A DNA stretch of 64,000 nucleotides. It comes from Listeria welshimeri serovar 6b str. SLCC5334 (GTDB lineage Bacteria; Bacillota; Bacilli; Lactobacillales; Listeriaceae). A program made the translations under genes and the position numbers. The stretch is from NCBI RefSeq assembly GCF_000060285.1, contig NC_008555.1, forward strand, positions 496,001 to 560,000, given 5' to 3'. The notes beneath the pieces are model-generated. The model saw only the letters and a list, made by a program, of their open reading frames with translations. It made no database searches and was not told where the DNA came from. Positions 49,230 through 57,552 of this stretch are shown in pieces. Positions within the stretch are counted from its first letter, which is position 1. Every line of letters starts with the position of its first letter.

Positions 49230-50612
49230 TTATTTTCCTCCTTTAGGTTTATAAGGATCGACTATTCCTGCATCGGGCACCCAGTTTTTATCAAACTTAT
49301 CACTGATTTGAACAATTTCCTTTGTTTTGTCATCAATAATTACATATGAACCATCTTTGTCATAAAATACAGTGGCATCATTCCCAGTAGCTTTATTGAC
49401 ACTCTTTCTTGTTGTATGCGGATGGTCAACCACACTTTTTACTGATTCTTCACTCCAACCACGTTTTTTCATCTGATTATTTACTTTTTTTGTAGATTTA
49501 ACAGAACTTCCAAATTTTATATCATCAGATTTTATATTACCTCCACTAGCTTTCTTAGCCTTCTTCCCAACTCCACTAGTATCTTTAAACACGCCAGCTT
49601 TGCTTAGTGCTTCGAGGTCTTTCTCGCTTAATGCTACACCTTTTAAGGCACGATTTCCAGCTTTTAATTCTTTAGCGATTTGCGCTAGTTTGGAGACGGG
49701 GAGGGCTGATAATGTTAGCCAACCAGCTGCTTCTGCACGATTTTCTTCCTCTCCACTCAGCCAGTCTTTCCCATTTACTAAACGGTAAATATCATTTACA
49801 AGAACAAATTCGCCACCTAGATGTAATAAAGTCTTTATGTCACTTTTTATGGCAGCCATTTGATAGGCACTGCTTAATTCGTCGTCCACTTGGCCATTGC
49901 GAAGGACTTGGTAAAAAGTGCCATACTGAGTTTTGGTTACTTTAATCTCAAATGTATCCAATTGTTCCTTTGACTTGGCGTATATTTCCCATTGTTGGTT
50001 GATTGGTTTTATCCAGTCCATATTTAAGCCCATCGTGCTAAATGTTCCAGTAGAAGCGTTGAAAGATTTTCCGCTGTTTACTTCTTTTAAACCACGTTCT
50101 ACATTATCTATTAAGCCTTCAACTTCTATAAATAATTGTCCAGATACAGGGTCAAAAGACAGTAATTTTACTAATTGTTTTTGAACCTCTTGCTTAGAGT
50201 TTTGCAGCGTCTCTGAAAAATGCTTTAAAAGAGGGGAGAGAGGGGTAGCTTTTAAAGCATTTTCGATGTTTTCGATATTTTGGGCAAGAATTGTTAAGCG
50301 ATTGATTTGATTACGCAATATTTCTTCTTGTAAAGAAATGCCATCTACCTCATTACGGTAAGATTTTGGAAAACTTTTCGCTGCTTTTTCGAGTGATTCA
50401 CAAATTAAAATAATACCATTTGCAAGTGGGATAAAGGTGGTAGTAAGATAATTTTTTGCAGAATCATAAGTTTTTCCTTGTAAACTATCTTCAAGTGCAA
50501 ATTGAGCAATGGCTGTTTTTACATCTTCCAGTCCTGTTATGTAGGTGCGGCATTGACTGCTAATAGCATCAACTTGTTGGTCAGCGCTATCTAGAAACAT
50601 ATCTATACTCAC
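49230..50612 (-). CDS. LXG-domain type VII secretion toxin with colicin E5-like ribonuclease tip
   Basis: A 460-residue polymorphic toxin. Residues about 1-200 are the helical LXG domain that directs export through the type VII (Esx) system. A middle pre-toxin part follows (EENRAEAAGWLTLSALPVSKL) and a linker GVGKKAKKASGG. The C-terminus (about 376-460) matches the colicin E5 catalytic domain: KRGWSEESVKSVVDHP, NDATVFYDKDGSYVIIDDKT and EIVQISDKFDKNWVPDAGI. Colicin E5 cuts tRNAs of Tyr, His, Asn and Asp in the anticodon. The GTG start overlaps the preceding gene stop (GTGA) with GGAG eight bases upstream. Confidence 0.88.
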   Translation of the reverse strand: MSIDMFLDSADQQVDAISSQCRTYITGLEDVKTAIAQFALEDSLQGKTYDSAKNYLTTTFIPLANGIILICESLEKAAKSFPKSYRNEVDGISLQEEILRNQINRLTILAQNIENIENALKATPLSPLLKHFSETLQNSKQEVQKQLVKLLSFDPVSGQLFIEVEGLIDNVERGLKEVNSGKSFNASTGTFSTMGLNMDWIKPINQQWEIYAKSKEQLDTFEIKVTKTQYGTFYQVLRNGQVDDELSSAYQMAAIKSDIKTLLHLGGEFVLVNDIYRLVNGKDWLSGEEENRAEAAGWLTLSALPVSKLAQIAKELKAGNRALKGVALSEKDLEALSKAGVFKDTSGVGKKAKKASGGNIKSDDIKFGSSVKSTKKVNNQMKKRGWSEESVKSVVDHPHTTRKSVNKATGNDATVFYDKDGSYVIIDDKTKEIVQISDKFDKNWVPDAGIVDPYKPKGGK

Positions 50613-50956
50613 TTATTCTCCACCTTCTCCCAAGCTAGCTTTCGTTCAAGTAGAAGGTCGTCCTCTTGTTTTTCTAATTGGATACGTTCCTTTCGAATGC
50701 GGTATTTTTCAGTATCCATTTCTTCCATTAGTTGATTTTGAATTCTTTGAAGTTCTAGCTGTTGATTTTGCAAAGTAGGAGAGTGGGATCCGCTCGAAAA
50801 AGTTTCTTGCATTTCATAGTATAAATTATCTTTGTCTTGCAGAAGCATGTATACTTCTTGTTCTGATCGCAAAAAAGCGCGTTCCTTTGTTTCCATTTCT
50901 TCTAACTGATAACGATTTTGTAGTATTTTCCCATTTAATTCATCGATTAAATCCAT
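50609..50956 (-). CDS. Small helical LXG partner, DUF3958-like
   Basis: A 115-residue all-helical coiled-coil protein with no signal peptide, resembling the DUF3958/LapD-type proteins that accompany LXG toxins. With the DUF3130-like partner it should bind the LXG domain and help targeting to the secretion machine; such partners are known in Streptococcus. The ribosome site is AGGAGG, and the 3' end overlaps the toxin start by four bases. The family assignment is from pattern and gene order, not a search. Confidence 0.78.
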   Translation of the reverse strand: MDLIDELNGKILQNRYQLEEMETKERAFLRSEQEVYMLLQDKDNLYYEMQETFSSGSHSPTLQNQQLELQRIQNQLMEEMDTEKYRIRKERIQLEKQEDDLLLERKLAWEKVENK

Positions 50957-50968
50957 GTATAAAGCCTC

Positions 50969-51235
50969 CTAGAAGTTGATTTTCTGAGATAAGGATTGAT
51001 CCATTGCTTCAAATTCATTTGCCACTTGATGAATGGTTTCGATGGTTTTTTCCAGTGCTTGGCTATAACTGGATACAATATTTTGTGTTTGTTTAAAATT
51101 TGTTTGTGCTTCTTGATTTCCCCGTAAAGTCGTTCTATTGTCTGTTTGCCCGTTTTGTTTTTCTTTTAATTTCTGTGCAGCTCCCGATAAACGTGTCGCA
51201 TTTTTTTGTGCAGTTGTTAAACTACTTTGAAACAT
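50969..51235 (-). CDS. Small WXG-like LXG partner, DUF3130 (TIGR04197)-like
   Basis: An 88-residue helical hairpin protein (FQSSLTTAQKNATRLSGAAQKL, then YSQALEKTIETIHQVANEFEAMDQ) of the type VII effector-associated DUF3130 group. It is the first gene of the LXG operon, preceded by AGAGGTGG. It lacks a WXG motif but has the length and helix pattern of Esx-like proteins. Probably forms a complex with the next gene product and the toxin N-terminus for export. Confidence 0.8.
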   Translation of the reverse strand: MFQSSLTTAQKNATRLSGAAQKLKEKQNGQTDNRTTLRGNQEAQTNFKQTQNIVSSYSQALEKTIETIHQVANEFEAMDQSLSQKINF

Positions 51236-51384
51236 TTAAATCCACCTCTTTTAATGTAAAGTTACTAGGATGTAAAAAGTGTTGCCAGCAGAAGCAACAC
51301 AATTAAATTAGCATATTTCAAATTGAAAAGATGTAGATATTTTGTGAATTTTTCGAAAAAAACATGAGCAATAGAGGTGAAATA

Positions 51385-51432
51385 TAAAAAAGTTATCCAA
51401 AGTTTTCCCAGATAGGAATACTTTGGATAACG
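51385..51432 (-). terminator. Terminator after the siderophore-binding protein gene
   Basis: The 12-pair stem GTTATCCAAAGT/ACTTTGGATAAC is followed by T6 on the minus strand. Confidence 0.85.
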
Positions 51433-51452
51433 GATGATAAATGGTTTATTTA

Positions 51453-52373
51453 TTATTTACCGGTAATTTGTTTTACAGTATCTTCTAGTTGATAAAGTTG
51501 TGCAGCGGCACTGTAGTCGCTCCATTTAGTGTTATCAACTTTATATACTTGATTTTTCTTAACAGCTGGAATGTCTTTCCAAACGCCTTTAAGCATTTCG
51601 TTTACAGAATCTTCATTCCCATCAGCAGGCATTAAGATGAATAAACGATCGGCTCCAGCAGCGTATTCAGGAACTGCTTCACTCGAAATAGCTTTTGTTT
51701 CATGATTCGCTTTTCCTTTATCTGTAGGTGTAAAATCAGCTCCAGAGTATAATCCGTCGAATATTTTTGCATCATGGACATAGATTTCTTTACCATAGAA
51801 CTGGATAACTGCTGCTTTTTCGTTTTCCACACCAGCATCTTTTAAAGTTGATTTTGCTTCTTTAGAACTAGCAGCATAATCTTTATCCCATTTTTCTTTT
51901 TCTGCTTTTTTATTTAAGAGATTTGCGATATTAGAAAGCTGTTTGTCTGGAGTATCACCGAAATGTGTGATATAAACAGGAGCCACTTTTTCCAAATTCT
52001 CTAAAAGGTCTTTTTGATAGTCACTAATAATAATTAAATCTGGTTTTAAATTAGCGATTTTTTCGATACTTGGTTTGTCATTACCAACACTTTCTGTCCC
52101 TTTTGTTGCTTTAGGGTATGTAGTGATGTAATAATCCGTTGTGCCAACAGGTTTAACGCCTAGAATTTCCATTTCACTAACGTTTTGAAGTGCTACAATT
52201 TTTTTTGGCGTAGTTGGAACTTTTACTTTACGGTCCATTGTGTCAGTGACAGTTTTTGTTGTGTCTTCCTTTTCTTTGCTTGAGTCTTTATCCGAAGAGC
52301 TGCCACAAGCTGTTAAAACTACTGCTAAAAGTAAAGTCATGAAAATAGCAGCCCATTTATTCTTTTGAAACAT
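51453..52373 (-). CDS. Iron-siderophore ABC transporter substrate-binding lipoprotein
   Basis: A 306-residue lipoprotein (lipobox VLTAC) with a FhuD/FeuA-type periplasmic-binding fold: KIVALQNVSEMEILGVKPVG, then IEKIANLKPDLIIISDYQKDLLENLEKVAPVYITHFGDT and a closing YSAAAQLYQLEDTVKQI. It captures a ferric siderophore; no permease or ATPase gene is adjacent, so it must share one elsewhere. A Fur box lies just upstream. The ligand cannot be read from the sequence. Confidence 0.9.
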   Translation of the reverse strand: MFQKNKWAAIFMTLLLAVVLTACGSSSDKDSSKEKEDTTKTVTDTMDRKVKVPTTPKKIVALQNVSEMEILGVKPVGTTDYYITTYPKATKGTESVGNDKPSIEKIANLKPDLIIISDYQKDLLENLEKVAPVYITHFGDTPDKQLSNIANLLNKKAEKEKWDKDYAASSKEAKSTLKDAGVENEKAAVIQFYGKEIYVHDAKIFDGLYSGADFTPTDKGKANHETKAISSEAVPEYAAGADRLFILMPADGNEDSVNEMLKGVWKDIPAVKKNQVYKVDNTKWSDYSAAAQLYQLEDTVKQITGK

Positions 52374-52393
52374 GATGTATTTCCTCCCTAATT

Positions 52394-52412
52394 GAAAATG
52401 ATTTTCATTATC
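52394..52412 (-). promoter_or_regulatory. Fur box
   Basis: GAAAATGATTTTCATTATC is close to the 19-base Fur consensus GATAATGATWATCATTATC. It lies 21 bases before the siderophore-binding protein start, so iron repression is predicted. Confidence 0.85.
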
Positions 52413-52481
52413 GTTATAAAAGTAATTATATCGAAAAGAGGGAGGATTGACAAGATGAAATAAAATTCTAGCTATTTATTT

Positions 52482-52835
52482 TTAAAATTGGATACTGTCA
52501 CCAACAGCTAGGGTTGGAAATACTTCCGGAGATACAACAATTGCGCCAGGTAAAACCTCATTTTGCCCAGAACGGAAATAAACAGAGATATGACCTAATT
52601 CTTCGAGATTTTTATTGGCTTCCGAACCAACTTCTTCTATTATATATTCTTGATTTCCAATGTGTAATTTATTTCCTTTGTGTAAGGAATTATTTGGAGT
52701 TTCTTGAAATTCATGAATAACCGAGATTTCGCGTAATTCATTGGTGGCTGTTGGGCCAAATAAAATAACAATTTTTTCCTCTTCAAAAGCTGGTACAAGT
52801 GGTCCGATTTCGATAATATTACTTTTACTCATCAT
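52482..52835 (-). CDS. srlB: PTS sorbitol/glucitol enzyme IIA
   Basis: A 117-residue glucitol-type IIA (PF03829-like). The phosphorylation-site region is NELREISVIHEFQE, with His in VIHE, and GDSIQF near the end is also conserved. It passes phosphate from HPr to the IIB part encoded by the next gene upstream. It is the last gene of the operon transcribed from 56 kb, with AGGAGG before the start (ATG 52835 or 52832). Confidence 0.92.
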   Translation of the reverse strand: MMSKSNIIEIGPLVPAFEEEKIVILFGPTATNELREISVIHEFQETPNNSLHKGNKLHIGNQEYIIEEVGSEANKNLEELGHISVYFRSGQNEVLPGAIVVSPEVFPTLAVGDSIQF

Positions 52836-52850
52836 AAATTCCTCCTAAAA

Positions 52851-53837
52851 TTAATACATTCCAATGCTAAATACCCAAGCGATAACAACAGCTAGAACAC
52901 CTGTAATCATACGACTATATAGAATCGCTGGGACACCAAATTGAACGGTTTTCGGTTTAGCTTCTGCAAGTGAAAGACCAACAGGAATGAAGTCACAACC
53001 GGCTTGCGCATTAATGGCAAATAATGCTGGCAACGCATATGTTACTGGGATAGCGCCAATAGCAATTTGTGAGCCGATTAGTACACCAATAACTTGAGCG
53101 ATAACTGCTCCAGGACCGAGAATAGGTGAAAGGAAAGGCAAGCTACAAATAAAAGCAATTAAAAGCATTCCCCAAATGGAACCAGCAAGCGGCGAAAGTG
53201 TATTCGCAATTATTTTTCCAATCCCAGTATAATTGATGATACCGATAATCATACTAATAAAAGCCATAAAAGGAATAATGTTTTTAATGAGCATATCAAC
53301 CGAATCACGACCAGCTTGATAAAATACACCCATTGCTTTACCAATACCACGAGAGAATTTTACAAGATAACCTTCCTTTAATTCACTAGCTTCTTGTTGA
53401 TCTTCTTTAATTTTGGCATAATCTTCTTTGAATTTTTCTCTATCAAAAGGTTTTCCTGGGTCTGTTTCTGTTGTTTGGACTTCAATATCCTCAGGCTTCA
53501 CACCAGAAACAAAGATATCTTCTGTAATATGCTTTGCGAGAGGGCCTGATGGAGAAGAAGGGAGAACATCAACTGTTGGAATACGTTTCATCGGATAGAC
53601 ACCAATACGTGCAGTACCACCGCAATCAATAACCACACACATCATTTCTTCTTCGGGAATCGAATGTTTAAAACCATCAACAGCCTCTGCTCCTGATAAT
53701 TCCGCAATTTTTTTGGCTACAGGGTGAATACCGCCGCCAGTAATTGAAACTACTTTTGTTCTAGGTTCACTTGGAGTAAGATTTAGCCCAGTTCCCCAAC
53801 CACCTTGACCTTTGTTCACATGAATTGATTGATACAT
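52851..53837 (-). CDS. srlE: PTS sorbitol enzyme IIBC
   Basis: A 328-residue protein with an N-terminal IIB domain and a membrane part. The IIB domain includes [24 protein letters not shown] and [21 protein letters not shown], the phosphorylated-Cys region being the DCGG. About eight helices follow from residue 180 ([11 protein letters not shown] to [13 protein letters not shown]). It phosphorylates and, with SrlA, transports sorbitol. Typical length and domain order for SrlE. It is in the operon between srlA and srlB with 15-22 base gaps. Confidence 0.93.
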   Translation of the reverse strand: MYQSIHVNKGQGGWGTGLNLTPSEPRTKVVSITGGGIHPVAKKIAELSGAEAVDGFKHSIPEEEMMCVVIDCGGTARIGVYPMKRIPTVDVLPSSPSGPLAKHITEDIFVSGVKPEDIEVQTTETDPGKPFDREKFKEDYAKIKEDQQEASELKEGYLVKFSRGIGKAMGVFYQAGRDSVDMLIKNIIPFMAFISMIIGIINYTGIGKIIANTLSPLAGSIWGMLLIAFICSLPFLSPILGPGAVIAQVIGVLIGSQIAIGAIPVTYALPALFAINAQAGCDFIPVGLSLAEAKPKTVQFGVPAILYSRMITGVLAVVIAWVFSIGMY

Positions 53838-53858
53838 TTTATTTGCCTCCTATCTATT

Positions 53859-54380
53859 TCAGACTTTTTCTTTTCGCATTAAGAATTTCGTAATAGTTTC
53901 TGTAATTACGCCGCGCATTAAAATGACAACAACACCAGCCAAGAAGTAACGTACAGCAAGGCTTGACATGCTATAACCGGCTTCCACAACACCATTTGCG
54001 ATTCCTAAATAAACAAATAGTTCTCCTGCATTTGCATAGGGAAATAATCCTGTAACTGGGTGTAAAAAGGAAACAACAGAGTCATAAAAAGCTGGTTTTT
54101 GATGTTCTTTAACAAAACGTCCGAATGTGTAGGCCATTGGATTCGTTAACATCAGCACAGATAAAATCGGCATTAAGGTATAGCGTAAAATCATGTTTTT
54201 AGCAGAAAATTGGATCGCTCGGTTGACTCGCTCCTCCCCGATAAAGGCAATAATCGAGTAAGTAAAGGTTAAAAGGACAATTAAAAGTGGGACAATTCCC
54301 GTCATAAAACTTACAAACTGTTTACCACCAGCCTCAAATAGACCGATAAAGTTTGTTCCAAACCATTCAATATAATTCAC
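53859..54380 (-). CDS. srlA: PTS sorbitol enzyme IIC
   Basis: A 173-residue membrane protein with four to five helices, equivalent to SrlA. Characteristic segments are FIGEERVNRAIQFSAKNMILRYTLMPILSVLMLTNPMAYTFGRFVKEHQKPAFYDSVVSFLHPVTGLFPYANAGELFVYLGIANG, here quoted only in part as FVKEHQKPAFYDS and ANAGELFVYLGIANG. Together with SrlE it forms the sorbitol channel. The 24-base gap to the gene upstream and a GGAG site support operon expression. Confidence 0.92.
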   Translation of the reverse strand: MNYIEWFGTNFIGLFEAGGKQFVSFMTGIVPLLIVLLTFTYSIIAFIGEERVNRAIQFSAKNMILRYTLMPILSVLMLTNPMAYTFGRFVKEHQKPAFYDSVVSFLHPVTGLFPYANAGELFVYLGIANGVVEAGYSMSSLAVRYFLAGVVVILMRGVITETITKFLMRKEKV

Positions 54381-54404
54381 TGGGAAACACTCCTTTTTAA
54401 TTAT

Positions 54405-54785
54405 TTAAAGCGCTTTCATACAACTGTTTACGGTTTTTAGAATTGCTTTTTCTTGAATAGTATTTTTATTTTTATTACTTAGTTCACTTAATATGTCGGA
54501 TAATTCTTTATGATGGTAGTTAGTAAACGTTTTAAATTTTGCAAAAATCGTTTTTCCGGTTAAGATTTGGCATTCATGTACTACTTGGTTTTCATTTACA
54601 ACTAAAATAGCCACAGCACTCGTTCGAAACTTCAATCGTTCCATTTCAGAATAAAGATGATAACCCATTTTTCCAGCATATTTATTCGCAACTTTATTCA
54701 TATGATGTTGATAGTATCTTACTTGAAAAAAAGCAAGACATGTCTGAGCAATAAAAATGAGGGAAGCAATCAGAACAATATTCAT
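54405..54785 (-). CDS. gutM: GutM, glucitol operon activator family
   Basis: A 126-residue protein with one N-terminal hydrophobic helix (VLIASLIFIAQTCLAFFQV) and a small soluble part with FRTSAVAILVVNENQVVHECQILTGKTIFAKFK. It belongs to the GutM family, an accessory activator of glucitol operons in E. coli and B. subtilis. How it acts is not settled; the N-terminal helix could anchor it to the membrane close to the PTS. It lies between the oxidoreductase gene and srlA. Confidence 0.87.
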   Translation of the reverse strand: MNIVLIASLIFIAQTCLAFFQVRYYQHHMNKVANKYAGKMGYHLYSEMERLKFRTSAVAILVVNENQVVHECQILTGKTIFAKFKTFTNYHHKELSDILSELSNKNKNTIQEKAILKTVNSCMKAL

Positions 54786-54840
54786 TTACTTTTCCTCCTT
54801 ATAAGAGTGGGAAGAGGTTAGGCTTCCCACCGAATTAACT

Positions 54841-56091
54841 TTAATTATTAAATGTTTCATCTTGTAATTTTCTAAGTTTCCAAACAGTAGTTGATTCATC
54901 TAAAGAAACATCTTCGTCTGTAATAAATGTTCCTTTTTTAATATTTCTACGTGCTACCACTTCACCACTAATCAAACCGATTGGAATATGACCATTTGTT
55001 TTCATATCTAAGTGAGTTTCGAGAACTCCGCGTACACAGAAGCCACCAATACCATCTAATCTTTCACCAGCGGCTATATCTTTTTTAGCTACTGCAACAG
55101 TCTCTGAAACTGGCGCGCCCATTGGAACAATAGCGTGATCATGATTAAGTACGGCTTTGGCAATAGTAAGCGGAGTTTCAAGACTTGCTAGGTGGTAAGG
55201 ACGGTATAGGATATGGTGATCCCGGTCGCCTTTTTTCATTAAATAACTAAGTTCATGACTCACACCTTCATTTTGTCCTTTAACGATAACGAAAACGCCT
55301 GGTGCCAGTCCGTCTACATATTCTACAACACCAAATTTGTTTAAAATACCACCTTGTTCTTTTAAGTCAAGGTCTTTAATTACGGAATCAACATCGCCAG
55401 AGATACCGTGCATCCCAACTACATCTGGCACATAACCAATTGCGTTAGAAAGCAAATTCATTTCTGCCATTGTTTTTGTACCATCTTGGAAAGCTGCTAG
55501 CATGTGTGATGCCATATTTTTTCCGTCAGCCTCGGCTTGGCAACTATCAGGATTGGCGCTAATTTTAAGTTTGTTGTTTTTTCCTTTTCCGGCAACGAGT
55601 ACTTCCATACCCATGGATTTGGAAAATTCGTAAAGTTCAGTTATCGCAGCTGGCTCATCCCCATCAGAACCTGTATAAACAAGACCAGCGCTATCATATA
55701 ATTTCTTCATTAGCGGCCCGATAGTAATATCAATTTCAACATTTAGCAAAACGAGTTGTTTTTTAGCAAGTAAAGTTTCTAGGGAAATTTTTGCACCGAC
55801 TTCTGGAACGCCAGTAGCATCGACAATCACTTCTACAAGGTCAGAATGAATAATTTCTTTAAAGTCATTTGATAATAGAATTTTTTCTTTTTTTGTTGCG
55901 GAAGCATTATAGGCATCCGCTGCTTTTTTTGCAGCTTCCACATGAATATCACTAATGCCAACTACACTCATACCTGGAATAGCGGCGATTTGTGAAATCA
56001 TACCGAACCCCATTTGACCAGCGCCGATAACGCCAACACGAATAGGATTATTTTCTTTTTCACGGGCAAGCAATTGTCTGTATAAAGTCAT
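54841..56091 (-). CDS. SAF-domain NAD(P)-dependent oxidoreductase of the sorbitol operon
   Basis: A 416-residue protein with a Rossmann nucleotide-binding domain (GVIGAGQMGFGMISQIAAI, then VEVIVDATGVPEVG) and a C-terminal SAF domain (HIPIGLISGEVVARRNIKKG). It resembles homoserine-dehydrogenase-like proteins of sugar operons and is annotated in Listeria as a polyol or sorbitol-phosphate dehydrogenase. I think oxidation of sorbitol 6-phosphate to fructose 6-phosphate is likely because no other candidate is in the operon, but the fold is not the classical SDR. ATG has AGGAGG; a cre-like site overlaps the leader. Confidence 0.85.
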   Translation of the reverse strand: MTLYRQLLAREKENNPIRVGVIGAGQMGFGMISQIAAIPGMSVVGISDIHVEAAKKAADAYNASATKKEKILLSNDFKEIIHSDLVEVIVDATGVPEVGAKISLETLLAKKQLVLLNVEIDITIGPLMKKLYDSAGLVYTGSDGDEPAAITELYEFSKSMGMEVLVAGKGKNNKLKISANPDSCQAEADGKNMASHMLAAFQDGTKTMAEMNLLSNAIGYVPDVVGMHGISGDVDSVIKDLDLKEQGGILNKFGVVEYVDGLAPGVFVIVKGQNEGVSHELSYLMKKGDRDHHILYRPYHLASLETPLTIAKAVLNHDHAIVPMGAPVSETVAVAKKDIAAGERLDGIGGFCVRGVLETHLDMKTNGHIPIGLISGEVVARRNIKKGTFITDEDVSLDESTTVWKLRKLQDETFNN

Positions 56092-56105
56092 TTTAAGTTC
56101 CTCCT

Positions 56106-56119
56106 AGTAATCGTTTTCA
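56106..56119 (-). promoter_or_regulatory. cre-like site before the sorbitol operon
   Basis: On the minus strand TGAAAACGATTACT fits TGWAANCGNTNWCA except for the last base. It lies 15-28 bases upstream of the first operon gene, just upstream of its ribosome site, so CcpA bound here would block transcription. Confidence 0.6.
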
Positions 56120-56175
56120 TTTATTAAAATAAAACTCCGGATTAAGCTATTTTATTCTAATAAACGGATGTTGTA

Positions 56176-56202
56176 ACATTTGTCACGGGTGGTGACAAAT
56201 GT
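56176..56202. promoter_or_regulatory. Palindromic operator, probable SorC-family site
   Basis: ACATTTGTCAC and GTGACAAATGT form 11-base perfect arms around GGGTG, 85 bases before the operon start. A large symmetric site between the SorC regulator and its operon is the expected target. Confidence 0.72.
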
Positions 56203-56279
56203 CGTATTTCACAAATTAAATATAACACTTTAAAATTTTTTCGTCAATGGAATATTAAAAATTTTTGTTTTTAAGAAAA

Positions 56280-56318
56280 TAAAAAAAGCTCATTCCATTG
56301 TGGGAGAGAGCTTTTGGT
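56280..56318 (-). terminator. Terminator after the SorC gene
   Basis: On the minus strand AAAGCTC pairs with GAGCTTT around a partly paired loop, followed by T6. It separates the regulator from the operon. Confidence 0.7.
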
Positions 56319-56348
56319 AGTTAGTATTTTTGAAAGCAGATTTGCTTG

Positions 56349-57311
56349 CTAATCATTTTTTTGAAGAATGTATTCGGCCATTCTATCGGTAATCACAATC
56401 ACATCTATCAATCCAGCGCCAAGAGCGGCAACTAACGCGTCTTTTTTATGTAACCCATTTGCGAGTGCCACAACGGTAGGAATCTTCTTTAATTCTTCCA
56501 AACTCAGACCGATAACGTGCGTATTAATTTCTGTATTTGCTTCTTGACCATCTACTGTGAAAAAGCGTGAATTAATATCACCAACTACATCTTTATAACG
56601 TAATTCTTCAATGTTCTCAGGGACGATGTAACCAATTTCTTCCATTGTACTTTGGTTATATGGACTTGATACACCAACAATTGCCATATCTACTGTTTTT
56701 CCTTCTTCAAGCACTTCGTTAATGTATTTGTTTTTTGATAAATCAATCTTCATTTCAGTATCTTCCACTAGGGCCGGGGCGTATAAATATTTGCTGTGAC
56801 ACTGCATTTTTTTCTTTAGGTCATAACAAATTTGGTTAGAGTGAAGGTCAATATCGCTTGATCCCATTCCGCCAATTAGTGGAATAATAGTTAAATCTTT
56901 ATGTGGGATATAAGGAAATTCATTGGCGAATTTTCGAATAGTTTTTCCCCATGAAATTCCGAGTGTATTAACTTTGGCAATTCTTTTACTAAGAGTATAA
57001 GCCGCTTCCTTAGCAAGGAAATTGAGCGCTTCTTCTTCAGACATATCATGTGTTGCAACGACAATAGCTTCCTCTAAGCCGAACTTTTCTTCTAATTTTT
57101 GTTCTAAATCTACCGTGTAGTAAGTTTCGTCTTTAATAAAAATTTCCACGATACCTAAGTCTTTTGCGCGTTGTAGTGTCTTAGAAATGATTGATCTGGA
57201 TATCCCGATTTTTTTAGCAATTTGTGCTTGTGTCCAACCATAGTGATAGTACCATGTAGCAATCTTCACCATGTCTCTTTTTTCTTCCCATTTCATCTTT
57301 GTTACCTCCAT
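56349..57311 (-). CDS. SorC/DeoR-family sugar-responsive regulator
   Basis: A 320-residue regulator with an N-terminal helix-turn-helix (YYHYGWTQAQIAKKIGISRSIISKTLQRA, residues about 20-48) and a C-terminal sugar-phosphate-binding domain (EEAIVVATHDMSE, then TLGISWGKTIRKFANEFPY and a LANGLHKKDALVAALGAGLID end). It is transcribed separately from the sorbitol operon, next to a clear palindrome, so it is the probable local regulator with a phosphosugar as inducer. A GGAGG-like site (TGGAGGTAAC) precedes the ATG. Confidence 0.9.
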   Translation of the reverse strand: MEVTKMKWEEKRDMVKIATWYYHYGWTQAQIAKKIGISRSIISKTLQRAKDLGIVEIFIKDETYYTVDLEQKLEEKFGLEEAIVVATHDMSEEEALNFLAKEAAYTLSKRIAKVNTLGISWGKTIRKFANEFPYIPHKDLTIIPLIGGMGSSDIDLHSNQICYDLKKKMQCHSKYLYAPALVEDTEMKIDLSKNKYINEVLEEGKTVDMAIVGVSSPYNQSTMEEIGYIVPENIEELRYKDVVGDINSRFFTVDGQEANTEINTHVIGLSLEELKKIPTVVALANGLHKKDALVAALGAGLIDVIVITDRMAEYILQKND

Positions 57312-57502
57312 TCTACATAATAATGGAACAAAAGTTATACTTCGTCACAAATGTTTTATGCTAATAGTATCATATAATTTGTTTTATGCAAAGTTAGGGA
57401 GAGAGGCAATGATTTGATCTTTAGAAAATAGTATTTTGAATGAAATATATGATAATTTATATTGAACTAATAAAACAACAGTAAACAATTTAACGATGCA
57501 CA

Positions 57503-57548
57503 AAAAAACAGCTTGAAAAAGGACTTCTCCCTCAGCTCAAGCTGTTTC
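57503..57548 (-). terminator. Terminator after the CBS-domain gene
   Basis: AAACAGCTTGA pairs with TCAAGCTGTTT with T residues on the minus-strand side. Confidence 0.82.
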
Positions 57549-57552
57549 TATT

